This document shows, piece by piece, positions 49,001 through 59,846 of a stretch of DNA of 64,000 nucleotides (position 1 is the first letter of the stretch; each line of letters opens with the position of its first letter). A program made the translations under genes and the position numbers. This stretch comes from Clarireedia homoeocarpa (lineage: Eukaryota; Ascomycota; Leotiomycetes; Helotiales; Rutstroemiaceae): assembly GCA_001465935.1 (NCBI GenBank), contig LNKV01000013.1:124001-188000 (forward strand), given 5' to 3'. The notes beneath the pieces were generated by a model that made no database searches, had not been told where the DNA came from, and saw only the letters and a program-made list of their open reading frames with translations.

Positions 49001-52000
49001 GAAATTACGTCTGAAGATGTGCCTGTGGAAGAAGAACACACTGCTGAGCCTACGACTTGGGAAGAACCGACAAATATCCCGATTCCTGAGAGTCCAGCCG
49101 AGGAGTTGGAAGCATCTCATGAAATCGCGCCCGAGGAAGTTTTTGGCCAAGACTCCGCGCCAGAGCAAGTAAAGTTTGACGAGCCAGCAAGTGTCCCAAT
49201 TCCTGATACTCCAATCGAGGAAGAGGAAGCGTCTCGTAACATGGCTAGTGATGAAGAGACAAGGACAATGCCGGAAGATATTCCAATTCCCGGATCGCCG
49301 GTTGAGGAGCAAGCACGTGAGGTCGAACCGGAAGTTGAGGCCAGAGAAAGGACGCTTGAGCCCGAGGTGGCTGTTCATCAAGACGAATCTATACCGAGAG
49401 AGTTTGAACTTGCTGACCGCACACGTGTCACTGAGCCAATTGTTTCGGATGTTGCTTCTGAACATGAAGTCCCAGCACCTGCCATGACCGAAAGTGCTGA
49501 GTCTACACCTTTTCAAACCCCAGAGGCGGTGCCAGCTGATGCTAGAGAGTCACCATTAATGGGCGAGGATCTTCCTACCTTAGTGGAAAGTTCATCGGTT
49601 TCAAATGAGCCTGTATCTGAAACCATACAAGAACCCACCGAGATGACAGCAACAACCGAGCCCCTCACTGCAGTGACTGAGGAAGCACCAAAGGAAGACG
49701 TCGTGCCAGCTGTGGTCGAGATGAGGGAGATGCCTATTGAAGAATCTTTGAACGTCGATACTACGCCAATCGAGCATGAAGTCAAATCAATGCCAATTGA
49801 AGAGTTACCGAGAGAGGCGCCTATGCCAGAAGAGGACGAATCAACTTCGATTTCGAATGCGAAGTCCGCAGATACAAAAGATCGTGAGTCTGGATTTTTT
49901 TCACCGGTACAGGAAATTTCATTTATCCCCCAACAAGCCAATTTAGGAGAATCGGAGATTACGGAGTCAGTTCCTGCAAAGATCACACTGGATGAGTTTG
50001 AGGCCATGCCAGCACAGGAAGTACCGAGGGAAGTTCAGCAGCAAACCGAGGATGAATGGGGCTCGGTCTCTACAAAGAGATCGAAAAAGGACAATATCTT
50101 GTCTGCTTCATCAGACCCTGAGGTTCCCATTGTTGTCTCCGAGCTTCCTAAGGACGACCTACCGACTTCCGAAGAGCCTAGAGAACTAGCTTTACCCCTT
50201 GATACGGATGTACCTGATACTCATACAACTTCTCAGATCCCACAGGTTGAAAATGTTGAAAGAATTGTCCCCGGACATGATATTTTTGGAAAGTCATTCA
50301 AGGAAGAGAAGGGAAAGGAAGTTTTGCGTAGTGAGAATGAAAACGGACCAAGAGACGTCGAGCACGGTGAGAGACTTCTCTCAAGTCCTATCCCGATGAG
50401 AGATACCACAATCGACGCCGAGCCCGCAACTGCACCTGAGACAATCTTGCATCCACCTTCTTCAAATTCGTCCAAACATAGCTTCGAACAATCTTCTGAT
50501 TCATCGCCCGATCTCACACGCAATGCATCTAAAGCAGACAAGAGAAAGCGCCAAGCTACTTTAGACCTTGCTACGCCTATGGATGACAGACAAAGAACAT
50601 TCTGGGCTGATGAGATCCCGGAAGCGCAGGTTGTCAGGGGTGCGCCAGTTATTGAAGACATTGGAAAGGATGATTTCTATTCACATATCGCCAGCACTAC
50701 CGAAAATGCCCCCATCAGCGATTTCTCGAGACCCGCCAAGAAAGGCAAAACAGGAACAAAAAGAAGGTCCGTCAATATTGATGATTTCCGTCCACCCATT
50801 GGCGAGAATCTGCCCAAGGAGGAACCTATGCAAGAACTCAAAGAAGCACCGGCGGTGGCTGCCACCGTTTCGGCAATTGCGACGGCAGCTCTCCTGGCTA
50901 GCAAGAACAAGAGAACAGGCACTGAAGAATTTGAGGAGGAGGAGGATAGTCAGCCAGCAAAAAAAGTGTCCAGGAAGGCGAGGAAGCGACCGAGTATCGA
51001 CACCAGAGAGCCGAGTGATGATAAGTTTGATGATGCAGCGCCATGGGAAGAGAAGAATTCAAGGGGGGTTGAAGAGGCTAGTAGAGAGCGTTACGAGAGG
51101 CACGATAACAGACGCGGTAACGATGAACTTTTCGTAGGCCGTACAATTGTACCAGACCAATCATCGATCGACATCACGCGAAAACCGTTTGGCGGACTTT
51201 CCAAAGCGGCGCCTCTGGATACAATCAAAACCAGACCAATTACACCTCCTCGTAACTTCACTCCAGAAAATATTGCAACAGTACCGATTATCAAGCCCGA
51301 ATCGCCAATACAATCACCTAGTCCGCCGAGCAGATCTCCACCACAAGAACCACGAGGAGACCTGCCAGATGAGTATCTTACTAGACCTTCCAGACGAGAG
51401 CTCAAAGAGAAAACAAGCAAAAAACCAAAGACCTTCGGGGCTGCTCCAGGTCATCTGCCTATGTCAATCCAAGAAGCATTACGTGCTACTATCGTGGAAA
51501 TGTCAAATAAAGGGTTTGTTGCCGAAGGAAGTCCACCCTCATCTCCAAGTGCACAATGGGCAATTCGTTCTAAGGCTCGTTCTGGATCTGGAGTTGTCGC
51601 TTCTGATTTGCCAGTTCGTCGAGAAGAATCCGTGGAAAGACGCAGACTTAAGGCAGAAGACTCGAATAGAGACAGTGCATTTGGTGGCGATTCACCAATC
51701 CCTCCTCAAGGAGGATTTCAAGACACGGGATACGTTCGAGACAGTGGTGTACATATGAGAGACGAATCTCCATCAGTGCGTGTTAGAGCACCGGTATCAT
51801 CTTCTGAGGCAGCTATTGCAAGTATGTCTTGGCCAAATGTGGATGAAGAAGCCGGAACAGTCGATCTTGAGCATTCGCAACGACCAAAGGTTATAGATGA
51901 GTTAAAGCATCTCAGTCGTGGTGTTAATGACCTACCGTCTCAAAGAAATAGTGAAGAAAACGATCCGGATCTTCACAAGACATCAGCTATCCATGGAGCC

Positions 52001-54336
52001 CATTCAACAGAAGGCAGACCCAGAGGAAAACGCAGATCCTCGACAATTCAATCAGAGAATGCAGAAGAAATTGAGAAGGATTCCATTAGGTCTCGCCGAC
52101 TTAGAGCATTCCCAGACAGACCACAAGAGATGCACGATCCTTCCCCCGTACCAGCACATCGGTCATTCACGCCGGAAAAGGGTATTCTCAAGCAGCAGGC
52201 AGAACGTATGGATTCACCAGAGCCTGAGCAATCACAAATCCAGCGCTCAGAGATCCGTACACCTCCAAACCGAACTGCTCCAAGGCCTATAGAAGATAAA
52301 TACAGAGATCTTGAGCCAATTAAAAAACCGAGAACTCCTAGAGCTGGGGAGCGAAAATATTCCTTGGACGGTACCACATCACTGGCCGCCGGAGCATCAA
52401 TTGCGGCAGCAGGATTAGGCTTCGCATCAGCGAGAAGAATCAGTCAAGAAAATCGACCTGGAAGTGCGCAAAGTCAAAGATCCGCATCAAATATCAGCGT
52501 CAATCGCATGAGAACGCCCAATCCGTTGGATGCGTCCCAATCACCATTTCTGTCTGACAGCGCTAAGACCAATCGTTCGTTTACACCGCCACTCCGACGA
52601 ACCGCCCGCAAAATTAGCGGAGATTTACGATCGCTCCGTCAACAAGGTAATTTCGACCCAGCCAAGGAACTTGATTCAGCTTTAATCGATTCTACGGGAT
52701 CATTAACTTCAACAAATTCTGCCAATCCAACTGCAAATGAGGGCCGAGTTAGGTCAAAGGAAATGGCTGACGTCTATGTAAGTGACACAATTTTTTGAGT
52801 GAAAATTTTTTTTCACCGCTAATCAATTGATTCCAGGATGGCTACGGTGAAGGCCGCATGGGCTCACCAAGATCCCCTACTCGACCCCATAGTATGCGAC
52901 GTCGACAGAGTATGAGACTCTTGGAGCTCGAAGCGAAACTCGATGAATTAGCTGCAGAAAATCGTGCGCTCAATGAGGCGAAGGCTCATGCCGAACATAT
53001 GCTCTTGTCGAACGCAGACGCGCCTGCAGCCTTAGTCGAACGAGATGCGCAAATTGATGTATTGAAGAGAACATTGGCGTCAATGCAAGATGAAGTGAGG
53101 AGGCTTACGGAAGTTAATGATGGCCTTACAAGTGCTGCTGTTACACTTGGTCAACAACACAATGCACGATACAGCACACTCGAAGCACAACATACTCAAG
53201 CTCAACGCGAATTACAAGAAGCGCGCGAGTCTCGTCGCAACCTAGAGGCTGGTGTTGATGGAATCATACAAAATGCGGTTCAAGAGAAAGATAAAGAGAT
53301 TGCGTCATTGCGTTCCCAATTGGATGCTGCCAAGGAACAAATCCGAGCAATGCAACGACAAATTCTTGCATCCAAGGCTGGTGATAGCCAGTTCTTGGTC
53401 GTCCGAGATGAGGATTATTTCGATAATGCCTGCCAACAACTCTGCCAACATGTGCAGCAATGGGTACTTCGATTCTCCAAGTTTTCGGACATGCGAGCTT
53501 GTAGGCTTACGAGCGAGATCAACAATGACAAAACTATTGATCGACTCGACAATGCGATATTGGATGGTTCTGATGTGGATCACTATCTCGCGGATAGAGT
53601 GAGAAGGAGAGATGTCTTCATGTCGATGACAATGACAATGATATGGGAATTCATATTCACTCGCTACCTATTCGGCATGGATCGTGAACAACGACAAAAG
53701 CTCAAGTCTTTGGAGAAAATACTCACTGAAGTTGGACCGTCATCAGCTGTACACCAATGGCGTGCTACTACTCTCACATTGTTATCAAAGAGAGAGTCCT
53801 TCGCAAGACAAAAAGAGCAAGATACCTTGGCCGTTGTGCATGCCATCATGGAGACTCTTTCTGAGATCTTACCACCCCCAAGTCACATGGAAGATCAGAT
53901 TGAGGAACAGCTCAAGCGCGTCATTAGAGAAGCTGTAAATCTCTCCATCGAGATGCGTACTCAACGTGCAGAATACATGATGCTCCCACCTCTCCAACCA
54001 GAGTACGACGCCAATGGTGATCTTGCCAGCAAAGTATCCTTCAACGCAGCCCTCATGAACGAGCGCAGTGGCGACACCATCTCAAATGAAGAACTCGAGG
54101 CCCAAAAGGCTGTCGTGAGAGTTGTGCTCTTCCCGCTTGTGGTGAAGAAGGGTGATGATTTGGGACAGGGAGACGAGGAGATTGTAGTCTGTCCGGCGCA
54201 GGTTTTGGTTGCGAAACCAGGTAGAAGGAGTAAGGGAGTGAGAGTCTTCACTCCTGATCAGATGGATACGGAAAGTGCATCGAATCGATCAAAGACGAGT
54301 TTTCAGAGCAGCATGCCTGATGCTAACGTCATCTGA
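34028..54336 (+). CDS. lah: Leashin-like (LAH) Woronin-body tether; giant involucrin-repeat protein
   Basis: Two exons, 34028-52777 (6,250 codons without a stop) and 52837-54336, join in phase 0 to about 6,749 residues. The N-terminus is Gly/Asp/Tyr-rich with TPRTxxYD repeats, then an Arg/Glu run (about 230-255) and basic and acidic disordered sequence. A compact block follows near residues 1025-1090 (DFKLDYIMTPRDLKAYSIPA). A very acidic spacer of about 4,000 residues holds tandem arrays and recurrent Lys-rich modules (SKKSKKDKKRRKS). Exon 2 encodes MGSPRSPTRPHSMRRRQSMR, a coiled coil (about 6280-6425) and a C-terminal helical domain with WEFIFTRYLFGMDREQRQKL. In known ascomycetes, leashin links the Woronin-body sorting complex (N-terminal part) to the septal pore or cell cortex (C-terminal part), with a repetitive spacer between. 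The size, order and C-terminal domain match that family. The assignment comes from recognition, not a search. Confidence 0.8.
39032..39211 (+). repeat. Four-copy 45-bp in-frame repeat in leashin
   Basis: Four adjacent 45-bp units encode DKEERASSLPRSIMM with minor changes (S/A at position 6, II for IM, final copy SLVK). A 20-residue duplication follows directly (FRRPKKLNRSSTLGDLEDHE / FRRPRNLNRSSTIDDLDDL). The near-identity of the middle copies at DNA level suggests recent expansion. Each unit contains RSSSLPRS-like sequence, a plausible basophilic kinase or 14-3-3-type site; that reading is inference. Confidence 0.85.
41692..42565 (+). repeat. PETP-rich repeat block in leashin
   Basis: About a dozen copies of a core SVPVPETPTEE (variants SIPVPETP, FVPTPETP, VAIPETL) are separated by acidic linkers such as EEEREQIAPE. 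A 204-bp unit is duplicated: copies start at about 42026 and 42230 and share SVRDIEQPNEEEREQIAPES. The same PIPETPxEE core recurs more widely spaced at 48650-49330. The composition predicts an extended, highly charged, disordered chain. Confidence 0.8.
42850..43085 (+). repeat. SKxVEEAxxEES repeats in leashin
   Basis: Roughly six degenerate units of about 13-14 residues with the pattern SVSKTVEEAASEE / SLSKSVEEASREE / SISEIVETATHEE follow one another in the leashin exon. Divergence between copies is higher than in the 39-bp array, suggesting an older expansion. Confidence 0.7.
44130..44290 (+). repeat. IEPVKESEDAA repeats in leashin
   Basis: Five in-frame units of about 11 residues (IEPVKESEDAA, IEPVNESEDAA, IEPVESEDLV, IELVKESEDPA) occur in a row. 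Adjacent copies at 44150-44215 are almost identical at DNA level. They directly precede the 39-bp array. Confidence 0.75.
44513..45136 (+). repeat. Sixteen-unit, exact 39-bp tandem array in leashin
   Basis: Sixteen consecutive 13-residue units of consensus EVQDEALTTIQES fill this stretch with no insertion or deletion, so length is exactly 39 bp per unit; a partial unit (EVQD) follows. Units alternate between an EALTAIQEP type and an ETPTTIQES type in the middle of the array, giving a 78-bp higher-order period there. Changes are mostly at positions 4, 6-9, 12 and 13, while EVQ and IQ are nearly fixed. The 13-residue period is odd for a coiled coil (no heptad) and suggests an extended acidic spacer. 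Confidence 0.9.
46465..46745 (+). repeat. 60-bp repeat array in leashin
   Basis: Four full 20-residue units and a partial one follow the pattern SEPVIEQSVEPASEQVIEQP / HEPDIERSIEPTSEQAIERP / SEPIIEQSVELTSEQTIEQP / SEPTIERIIGPTLEQAIEQP. The shorter half-unit (EPxxExSxEP) is already visible upstream from about 46380, suggesting growth by duplication of a 10-residue seed. Confidence 0.8.
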
Positions 54337-54789
54337 CGGTTAGGATGGGATTTGGCGTGGGAGTCTGAAGAAGAACAAGAAGATGAAGATGAAGAAGATG
54401 ATGATGATGACGCTGAATTGGAAAGTTACTAGGGGAAGGAGTGTGGGAGAAATATGGGAAATAGGGAGGCATAAATGATATATACCCGGAGGGGATTTGT
54501 GTTCTTTTTTTCTTTTTTTCTTCTAATTGTTGTTGATTCCTTTGATGATGACTAATGATGCATTGGGCGTAATGCTTGCATTTGATGTTTGTTGGGAAGA
54601 CAAAAAAATATATCCTCACGACTTAATGACCAGATTGTAGTATTTTATCATGTACTTTTTGGGGGGTAGACGGGTGATAGTTATACTCCACTTCTTTCTT
54701 TAGGTATTCTAGGTTAGGCTAATGGCGAGGTGTATGAATTTTTTTTGACGTTTGCAGTCTGACGTTTATTGTGCTTGTTTTCTTTGAAT

Positions 54790-54861
54790 GAGTGAGTTGA
54801 GTGAGTTGAGTGAGTTGAGTGAGTTGAGTGAGTTGAGTGAGTTGAGTGAATAAGTTGAGTG
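54790..54861. repeat. 10-bp tandem repeat, GAGTGAGTT
   Basis: About seven head-to-tail copies of the decamer GAGTGAGTTGA (overlapping notation, period 10) lie in the leashin downstream region. The copies are nearly identical, which points to recent slippage or unequal exchange. Confidence 0.8.
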
Positions 54862-55139
54862 CTCTACTAGTTGAGTCTTCTATTAATGTAGATGAGGGTC
54901 AGTAAGTGAAGGTATCTCACTTTAGGTTCGTGGTAGGGTAGCTCTTTGTCGACCTGCTATCTACCTACTATAGGATATGTCTCTTCCAGATACATAGTGG
55001 CTAACAACAACAGAACAAGGACATTTTCTAGAGTCTATCTTACACAACATAGGAAGCTTAGGGAGCCACAAGGTTACAGCATGTAGCAGGAACAGCTGAG
55101 CTCAACCCGTTACAGCTCACATTTGCGAGCATGACTATT

Positions 55140-55272
55140 ACTGAACAGGGCAGCACAACACAACGGGGCATAGCACACAACATAGCACAGCTCAGCACAG
55201 CACAGCTCAGCACAGCACAACATAGTGCAACACAGTGCAACACAGTGCAACACATTGCAACACATTGCCACA
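55140..55272. repeat. AGCACA/GTGCAACACA tandem array
   Basis: Units related to AGCTCAGCACAGCAC grade into a ten-base unit GTGCAACACA repeated about five times. On the minus strand it translates to Cys/Leu/Val repeats, which explains spurious open frames. No gene is implied. Confidence 0.8.
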
Positions 55273-57055
55273 CAAACTACAGTAACGAGATGTATACTAA
55301 GGTTACTACAGTAGGATTGTCTTAACGTTCTGATGCTTCTCACTAGTGGTATTCGTACCTGACTCTGACTCCGCCGCCAGACGAACGGCATATGAGGTGA
55401 GCTGTTGCTGGGATCTGAAGAGCTGTGTTGATTGGTTCAGGGTAAAAAGAGATAAGAACCGGCCGCTTTCGCTGTGGGGGGAGGGGTCCTTAATAGTGCT
55501 GTATGTATGCATCTACTGTATGTAGAATGACGACAATGAGCTGGTGGGTGAAGTGGGTATCTGCTCTTTGATAGAGGAAGGTTCTTGTTGCCATCTCCGC
55601 GGTGCAATGCTGTTCGTCTTCTATAGAGTATGACTTGGGAAAGGATGTTTTGCTTTTGAGAGTGGTGAGGGTAGAAGGGTGAAGGAGTTATACGTTAGAG
55701 TAGATGGCAAATGGAAGTCCTGGAAAGAATATTGATCGAGACATTCACTCACCTCACCTCACCTCACCTCACCTCGCCTCACCTCATAAAACCCTTTCCC
55801 ATCTCGCTCCCTCAAAGCACCTAATATAGAGATAGAGATTTGTCAAAACCATGGCCGCGGAGAAGGAGGATATATACATTATCTGGACATCATCTACATT
55901 AATCAATCGTCCCATACCATCATACATCATACATCATACATTTACTTATCCCTTCTTTCACATGAAGCCTTCTTTCCTTCTTCGACGTTCTTATCTTTCG
56001 AGTGGGTCGGGAAATATGGATGCATTTCCTAATACGGTCTAGATATGCCTCGTCAAAGATAAGGAATTCGCCTGAGGCTGGACTCTCACGTCAACTTAAC
56101 CTCCTTGAACTTTCTGAGACCTCAAAGTCAGCGATTGGGCTGTTTTATTGGTTCGCAAGTGGCGCAAGGCTGGTGATAAGACTTGTGTGACGAGGACGGA
56201 CCAGTTGAGGGCCGGTGGGAGGTTGTTGTTGTGATGTTATGTTGATCTTCGCAAGTGAATGAGTGAGCGGACGAGCTAACGAGCTGAGCGGTAGTACGGC
56301 GCGGGCAATGTTTGCGAGAGCTTAAGCACAGGATTCTTTCGATTCATGGAAGAGCGTGGGGTGCACTTATCTTCTAGAACCGCAGATGGTGAAAGGAGTG
56401 TAGATGTTAGCCACAGATAGGCTTACACTCGCATATCATATCTCCCTTACCCGCATTATTCAGCTGCATTGGGGCGGGAGAGTCGGGTCTCACCTTCATC
56501 AAATTGATTTTCTTCCTCTTTTCTACTGTTTTATTTTAAGCTTGCCTAGCAGGCGTTATTTGTTTTTCATTACGGGGCGCTTCATCTGCATCTACATCTA
56601 CAACTACATCTCCCCTGCGCTGGGAACTCAACCTTGTCTGCAGCTCTTTTTATCCTTTCAGGCAGTGTTTGGTATGGTATGCATGACCCAGCGGAATGGT
56701 CTGAGTCTCAGCCACAAATTAGATCTTGGGAAAGCATAGATATCGATACTTCTGCCATAGGAACCGGAGATATACATTCTTTCCTGCCTCGATAACATAC
56801 CCCATACATTGGGATACATTAGAGGGAGAGAAAGAGCCAACCATTCATCGTCTACCTATCATATCATACTTATGCATATATCCAAGTCTATTCATATCAA
56901 GGTCTAGAGTTTAGTCCAAACCCACTAGGCGGGCTCTAAAAGTGCGGGCCATACCACACGCTCTCCGGTTGGGTTGAGTCTTTTTTATCGTTCCGGAGAT
57001 GCTGAGATTGCGGGGAGTGAGTTGAATTGGATACATCATCTCTAATCTATCATCT

Positions 57056-57063
57056 TATATAAG
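57056..57063 (+). promoter_or_regulatory. TATA-like element upstream of the nitrate transporter
   Basis: TATATAAG lies 221 nt before the proposed ATG, at a plausible core-promoter distance for a filamentous fungus. Inverse GATA motifs (CTATC, TATC) occur just upstream near 57045. Nitrate transporters are commonly under AreA/NIT2 GATA-factor and NirA control, but I see no clear NirA-type site. Pattern only. Confidence 0.3.
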
Positions 57064-57283
57064 TACTGACTGTAAAGTTTGTTCTATTGTGCGTTTGAAC
57101 TTCCTCATTCAGAAGAACATCAGCATTACGAAGCAAGCTTACTGCGTGCATTTTCATTGCCTTCGACTCTGATATTGACGAACAGCGTTCGATCATACTC
57201 CTTCTGTCTTTTGCTGCTTTGGTTTTTCCGGAGAGAAAGAATCACTATACTCGTCAACATCAAACTCGGCCCTCACGCTCACC

Positions 57284-59195
57284 ATGTTCAGGGTCCAGAC
57301 ACTATGGCAGGCGCCTGAAATCAACCCAGTTAATGGCAAAGCTCGATCAATTCCCATTCTCAACCCCTCCAACAAGTATGGAAGGGTCTTCTTCTTCGCT
57401 TGGTGGGGTTTCATGATTGCGTTCTGGTCTTGGTAAGAATATATCATCCGATGCATATCATATCTCACCTATACTGACCTTACAATAGGTATGCATTTCC
57501 GCCATTGGTATGATGATACAACCTTCACCTGATTTTCTGATTGGCAGTATCACTAACATATGTAGCTTCCTCTTACCATCAAGAAAGATCTTCATTTGAC
57601 TCAGAATGAGATTGCGAACTCGAATATTATTGCCCTTGTTGCTACGTGAGTATTGCCAACTATTGAGCGTGGCAAAAGCTGACATTGATAGTCTGCTTGT
57701 CCGTCTGGTAGCTGGTCCAAGTTGTGATCGCTTTGGTCCTAAGTATACTTTCGCTGGATGTCTCCTCCTTGGTTCTATCCCTACTGCCCTTGCGGGTACG
57801 GTCACTAGCGCTACTGGACTTATGGTTCTTCGATTCTTCATCGGTATTCTTGGTGGTTCGTTCGTGCCCTGTCAAGTGTGGTCAACCGGTTTTTTCGACA
57901 AGAACATTGTGGGAACTGCTAATTCATTGACTGGCGGTTGGGGTAATGCGTAAGTCATAACAAGTTGTCAAACTTTTCACAACTAATACTAATCGTTGAT
58001 GAATAGAGGTGGTGGAATAACTTACTTCGTCATGCCTGCTATCGTCGACTCTCTCATGTTCCAGCGCGGTCTCTCCGCCCACGTTGCCTGGCGCGTATCC
58101 TTCATCGTCCCCTTCATCCTCATAACAACCACCGCCATCGGCATGCTGATCCTCTGCCCCGACACCCCCACCGGCAAATGGTCTGAACGTCACCTCGCCG
58201 TGCAACAAAACCTTCAATCCCATGGCGTCCACGCCGACGGCGGCGTAGTCGACATTCCTGGCTCCATCATCGACCGCAAGCTAGAAACCACACCCATTAG
58301 CAGCGACTACTCCAACGAAAAACGGCTCGAAAACGAATCCGAAATCGCAAAAGCTAAACACTCCTCCTTCAACCACGAGTCCAACCTCCCCGAGTCCGAA
58401 ATGCTTGCCATTGCCCGCGGCGAAGTTATCCAGAAACCCAGTTTCAAAGAAGCTCTGCATGTAATATTCACACCCCAAACAGCCATGGTAGCATTCGCCT
58501 ATTTCTGCTCCTTCGGTGCCGAACTTTCTATCAACTCCATCCTCGGGTCCTTCTACCTCGAGAACTTCCCCTCCCTTGGTGAAACCGGCACCGGTCGCTG
58601 GGCTGCCATGTTCGGCCTTCTCAACGTCGTCTTCCGTCCCGCGGGCGGATTGTTAGCCGATCTGCTATACAGGAAGACGAAATCGGTGTGGGCGAAGAAA
58701 ATCCTGCTTCATGGGATGGGGGTGGTAACGGGGGGTTTCTTGATCGCGATTGGAGTGCTCGATTCGAAGGATCGGAGCACGATGTTTGGGCTTGTGGCGG
58801 GGATGGGGTTGTTCTTGGAGGCGGGGAATGGAGTCAATTTTGCGTTGGTGCCGCATGTGCATCCGTTTGCGAATGGTATTATTAGTGGTGTTGTGGGAGC
58901 ATGTGGTAATTTCGGAGGGATTATTTTTGCAATTATTTTTAGGTGAGTTTACTTTTTTTTTTCCCTTCTTTTTTTTTGGTTGGTTGGTTGGTTGGTGATG
59001 GGGTGGTGAAGGGAAGATGAGTAAAGAGACGAGAGAAATTTTTTGAATGAACGAATACTAACTTGCATACGTATTAGATACAACGGAAAAGATTACGCGA
59101 AGAGCATCTGGATTATTGGAGTCATGACGATTGCGATCCATATACTGCTTTGTTGGGTGAAGCCGATTCCCAAGGGGCAAGTCGGTGGAAGATAG
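57284..59195 (+). CDS. High-affinity nitrate transporter, MFS NRT2/CrnA type, six exons
   Basis: Exons 57284-57432, 57489-57507 (only 19 nt), 57566-57645, 57692-57949, 58007-58942 and 59078-59195 join in frame to about 519 residues, close to the usual 500-510. The protein is a 12-helix major-facilitator carrier with the family's two glycine signatures (GGWGNAGGGITYF in TM5 and GVVGACGNFGG in TM11). It has the MFS loop-2 motif GPSCDRFGPKYTFAG, the N-terminal block WWGFMIAFWSWYAFPPLLP, and Arg residues in TM2 (LLVRLVAG) and TM8 (FRPAGGLLADL) at positions matching the nitrate-binding pair known in CrnA/NrtA. A hydrophilic loop of about 90 residues separates TM6 and TM7. It imports nitrate with protons across the plasma membrane. 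Nitrate and nitrite reductase genes, often adjacent in other fungi, are not in this window. Confidence 0.9.
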
Positions 59196-59846
59196 AAGAG
59201 AGATCGATGGATGGAGTTTTTACTTTCTTTTTATACTCAATCTCCACTGCTTTTTTAGTGGTATGCATGTTATTTTATGTATTGGAATGCAATGAAATAG
59301 AATGGAGTAGGGGCGGTGAAAAACGAATGGCTTGGGAGTTCTGTATATGTTCGTGTTATTATCTCTGTTTGAGGCAGAGGGGATGGATGCTTGGGCGGTG
59401 TTACGTGTACTTATAGTTAACGAGTACCATGAGTATAGGAGAGGTGTTGTGTTGGTGATGAAATGTATAGAGAAGAAGTTTGAACTTTATTTTACTGTCC
59501 GCAATGACCGAATTTCACTTGGGCCATCAGGTATATGAATTAGTACAATTAGGAAAGAAAAATCCAAATTGAAAATCTGAAGGTAGTTGATGGATTAGTA
59601 CACTTACTAACTGATGCTTAGATGCAGATAAAATTAACCCAGATTAACAAAACAATTCTAGATATTCTAAACTCTCAAAGTACTCAAAAAGACATTCTAT
59701 ACACTTCATCCTCAAGTAGCTATCTGTCCATCCCACCTCTGCCCCATGAACTCCATCCATCCATCCACCTGTCACCCCTCCATCTCCAACAACATCACCA
59801 TCCATTCATCTATCCATCTATCCATCCATCCTATCCCAAAGATCCT
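59196..59846. other. Spacer between convergent nitrate transporter and folylpolyglutamate synthase genes
   Basis: Both genes end into this 650-nt stretch, so it should hold the two 3' untranslated regions and polyadenylation signals. An ATCC/CATC tetranucleotide array lies at about 59749-59838. No gene is supported. Confidence 0.5.

Larger units (their letters stand above)
54337..57283. other. Intergenic region rich in minisatellites
   Basis: Nearly 3 kb with no supported gene. It contains a GAGTGAGTTGA-type 10-bp array (about 54790-54861), an AGCACAACAT-type array (about 55140-55272), a CACCT pentamer array (about 55748-55786) and an ACATCAT run (about 55916-55943). A TGATAAG GATA-factor-type site occurs at 56174-56180 and AGATAAG near 55449. 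These are far from the nitrate-transporter start, so their role is uncertain. Several short frames here are judged chance. Confidence 0.5.

Noticed and set aside
34278..52377. Many long antisense and out-of-frame ORFs across the leashin exon, including Leu/His/Cys-rich repeats at 44475-45220
   Set aside because: They are shadows of the repetitive, compositionally biased leashin reading frame.
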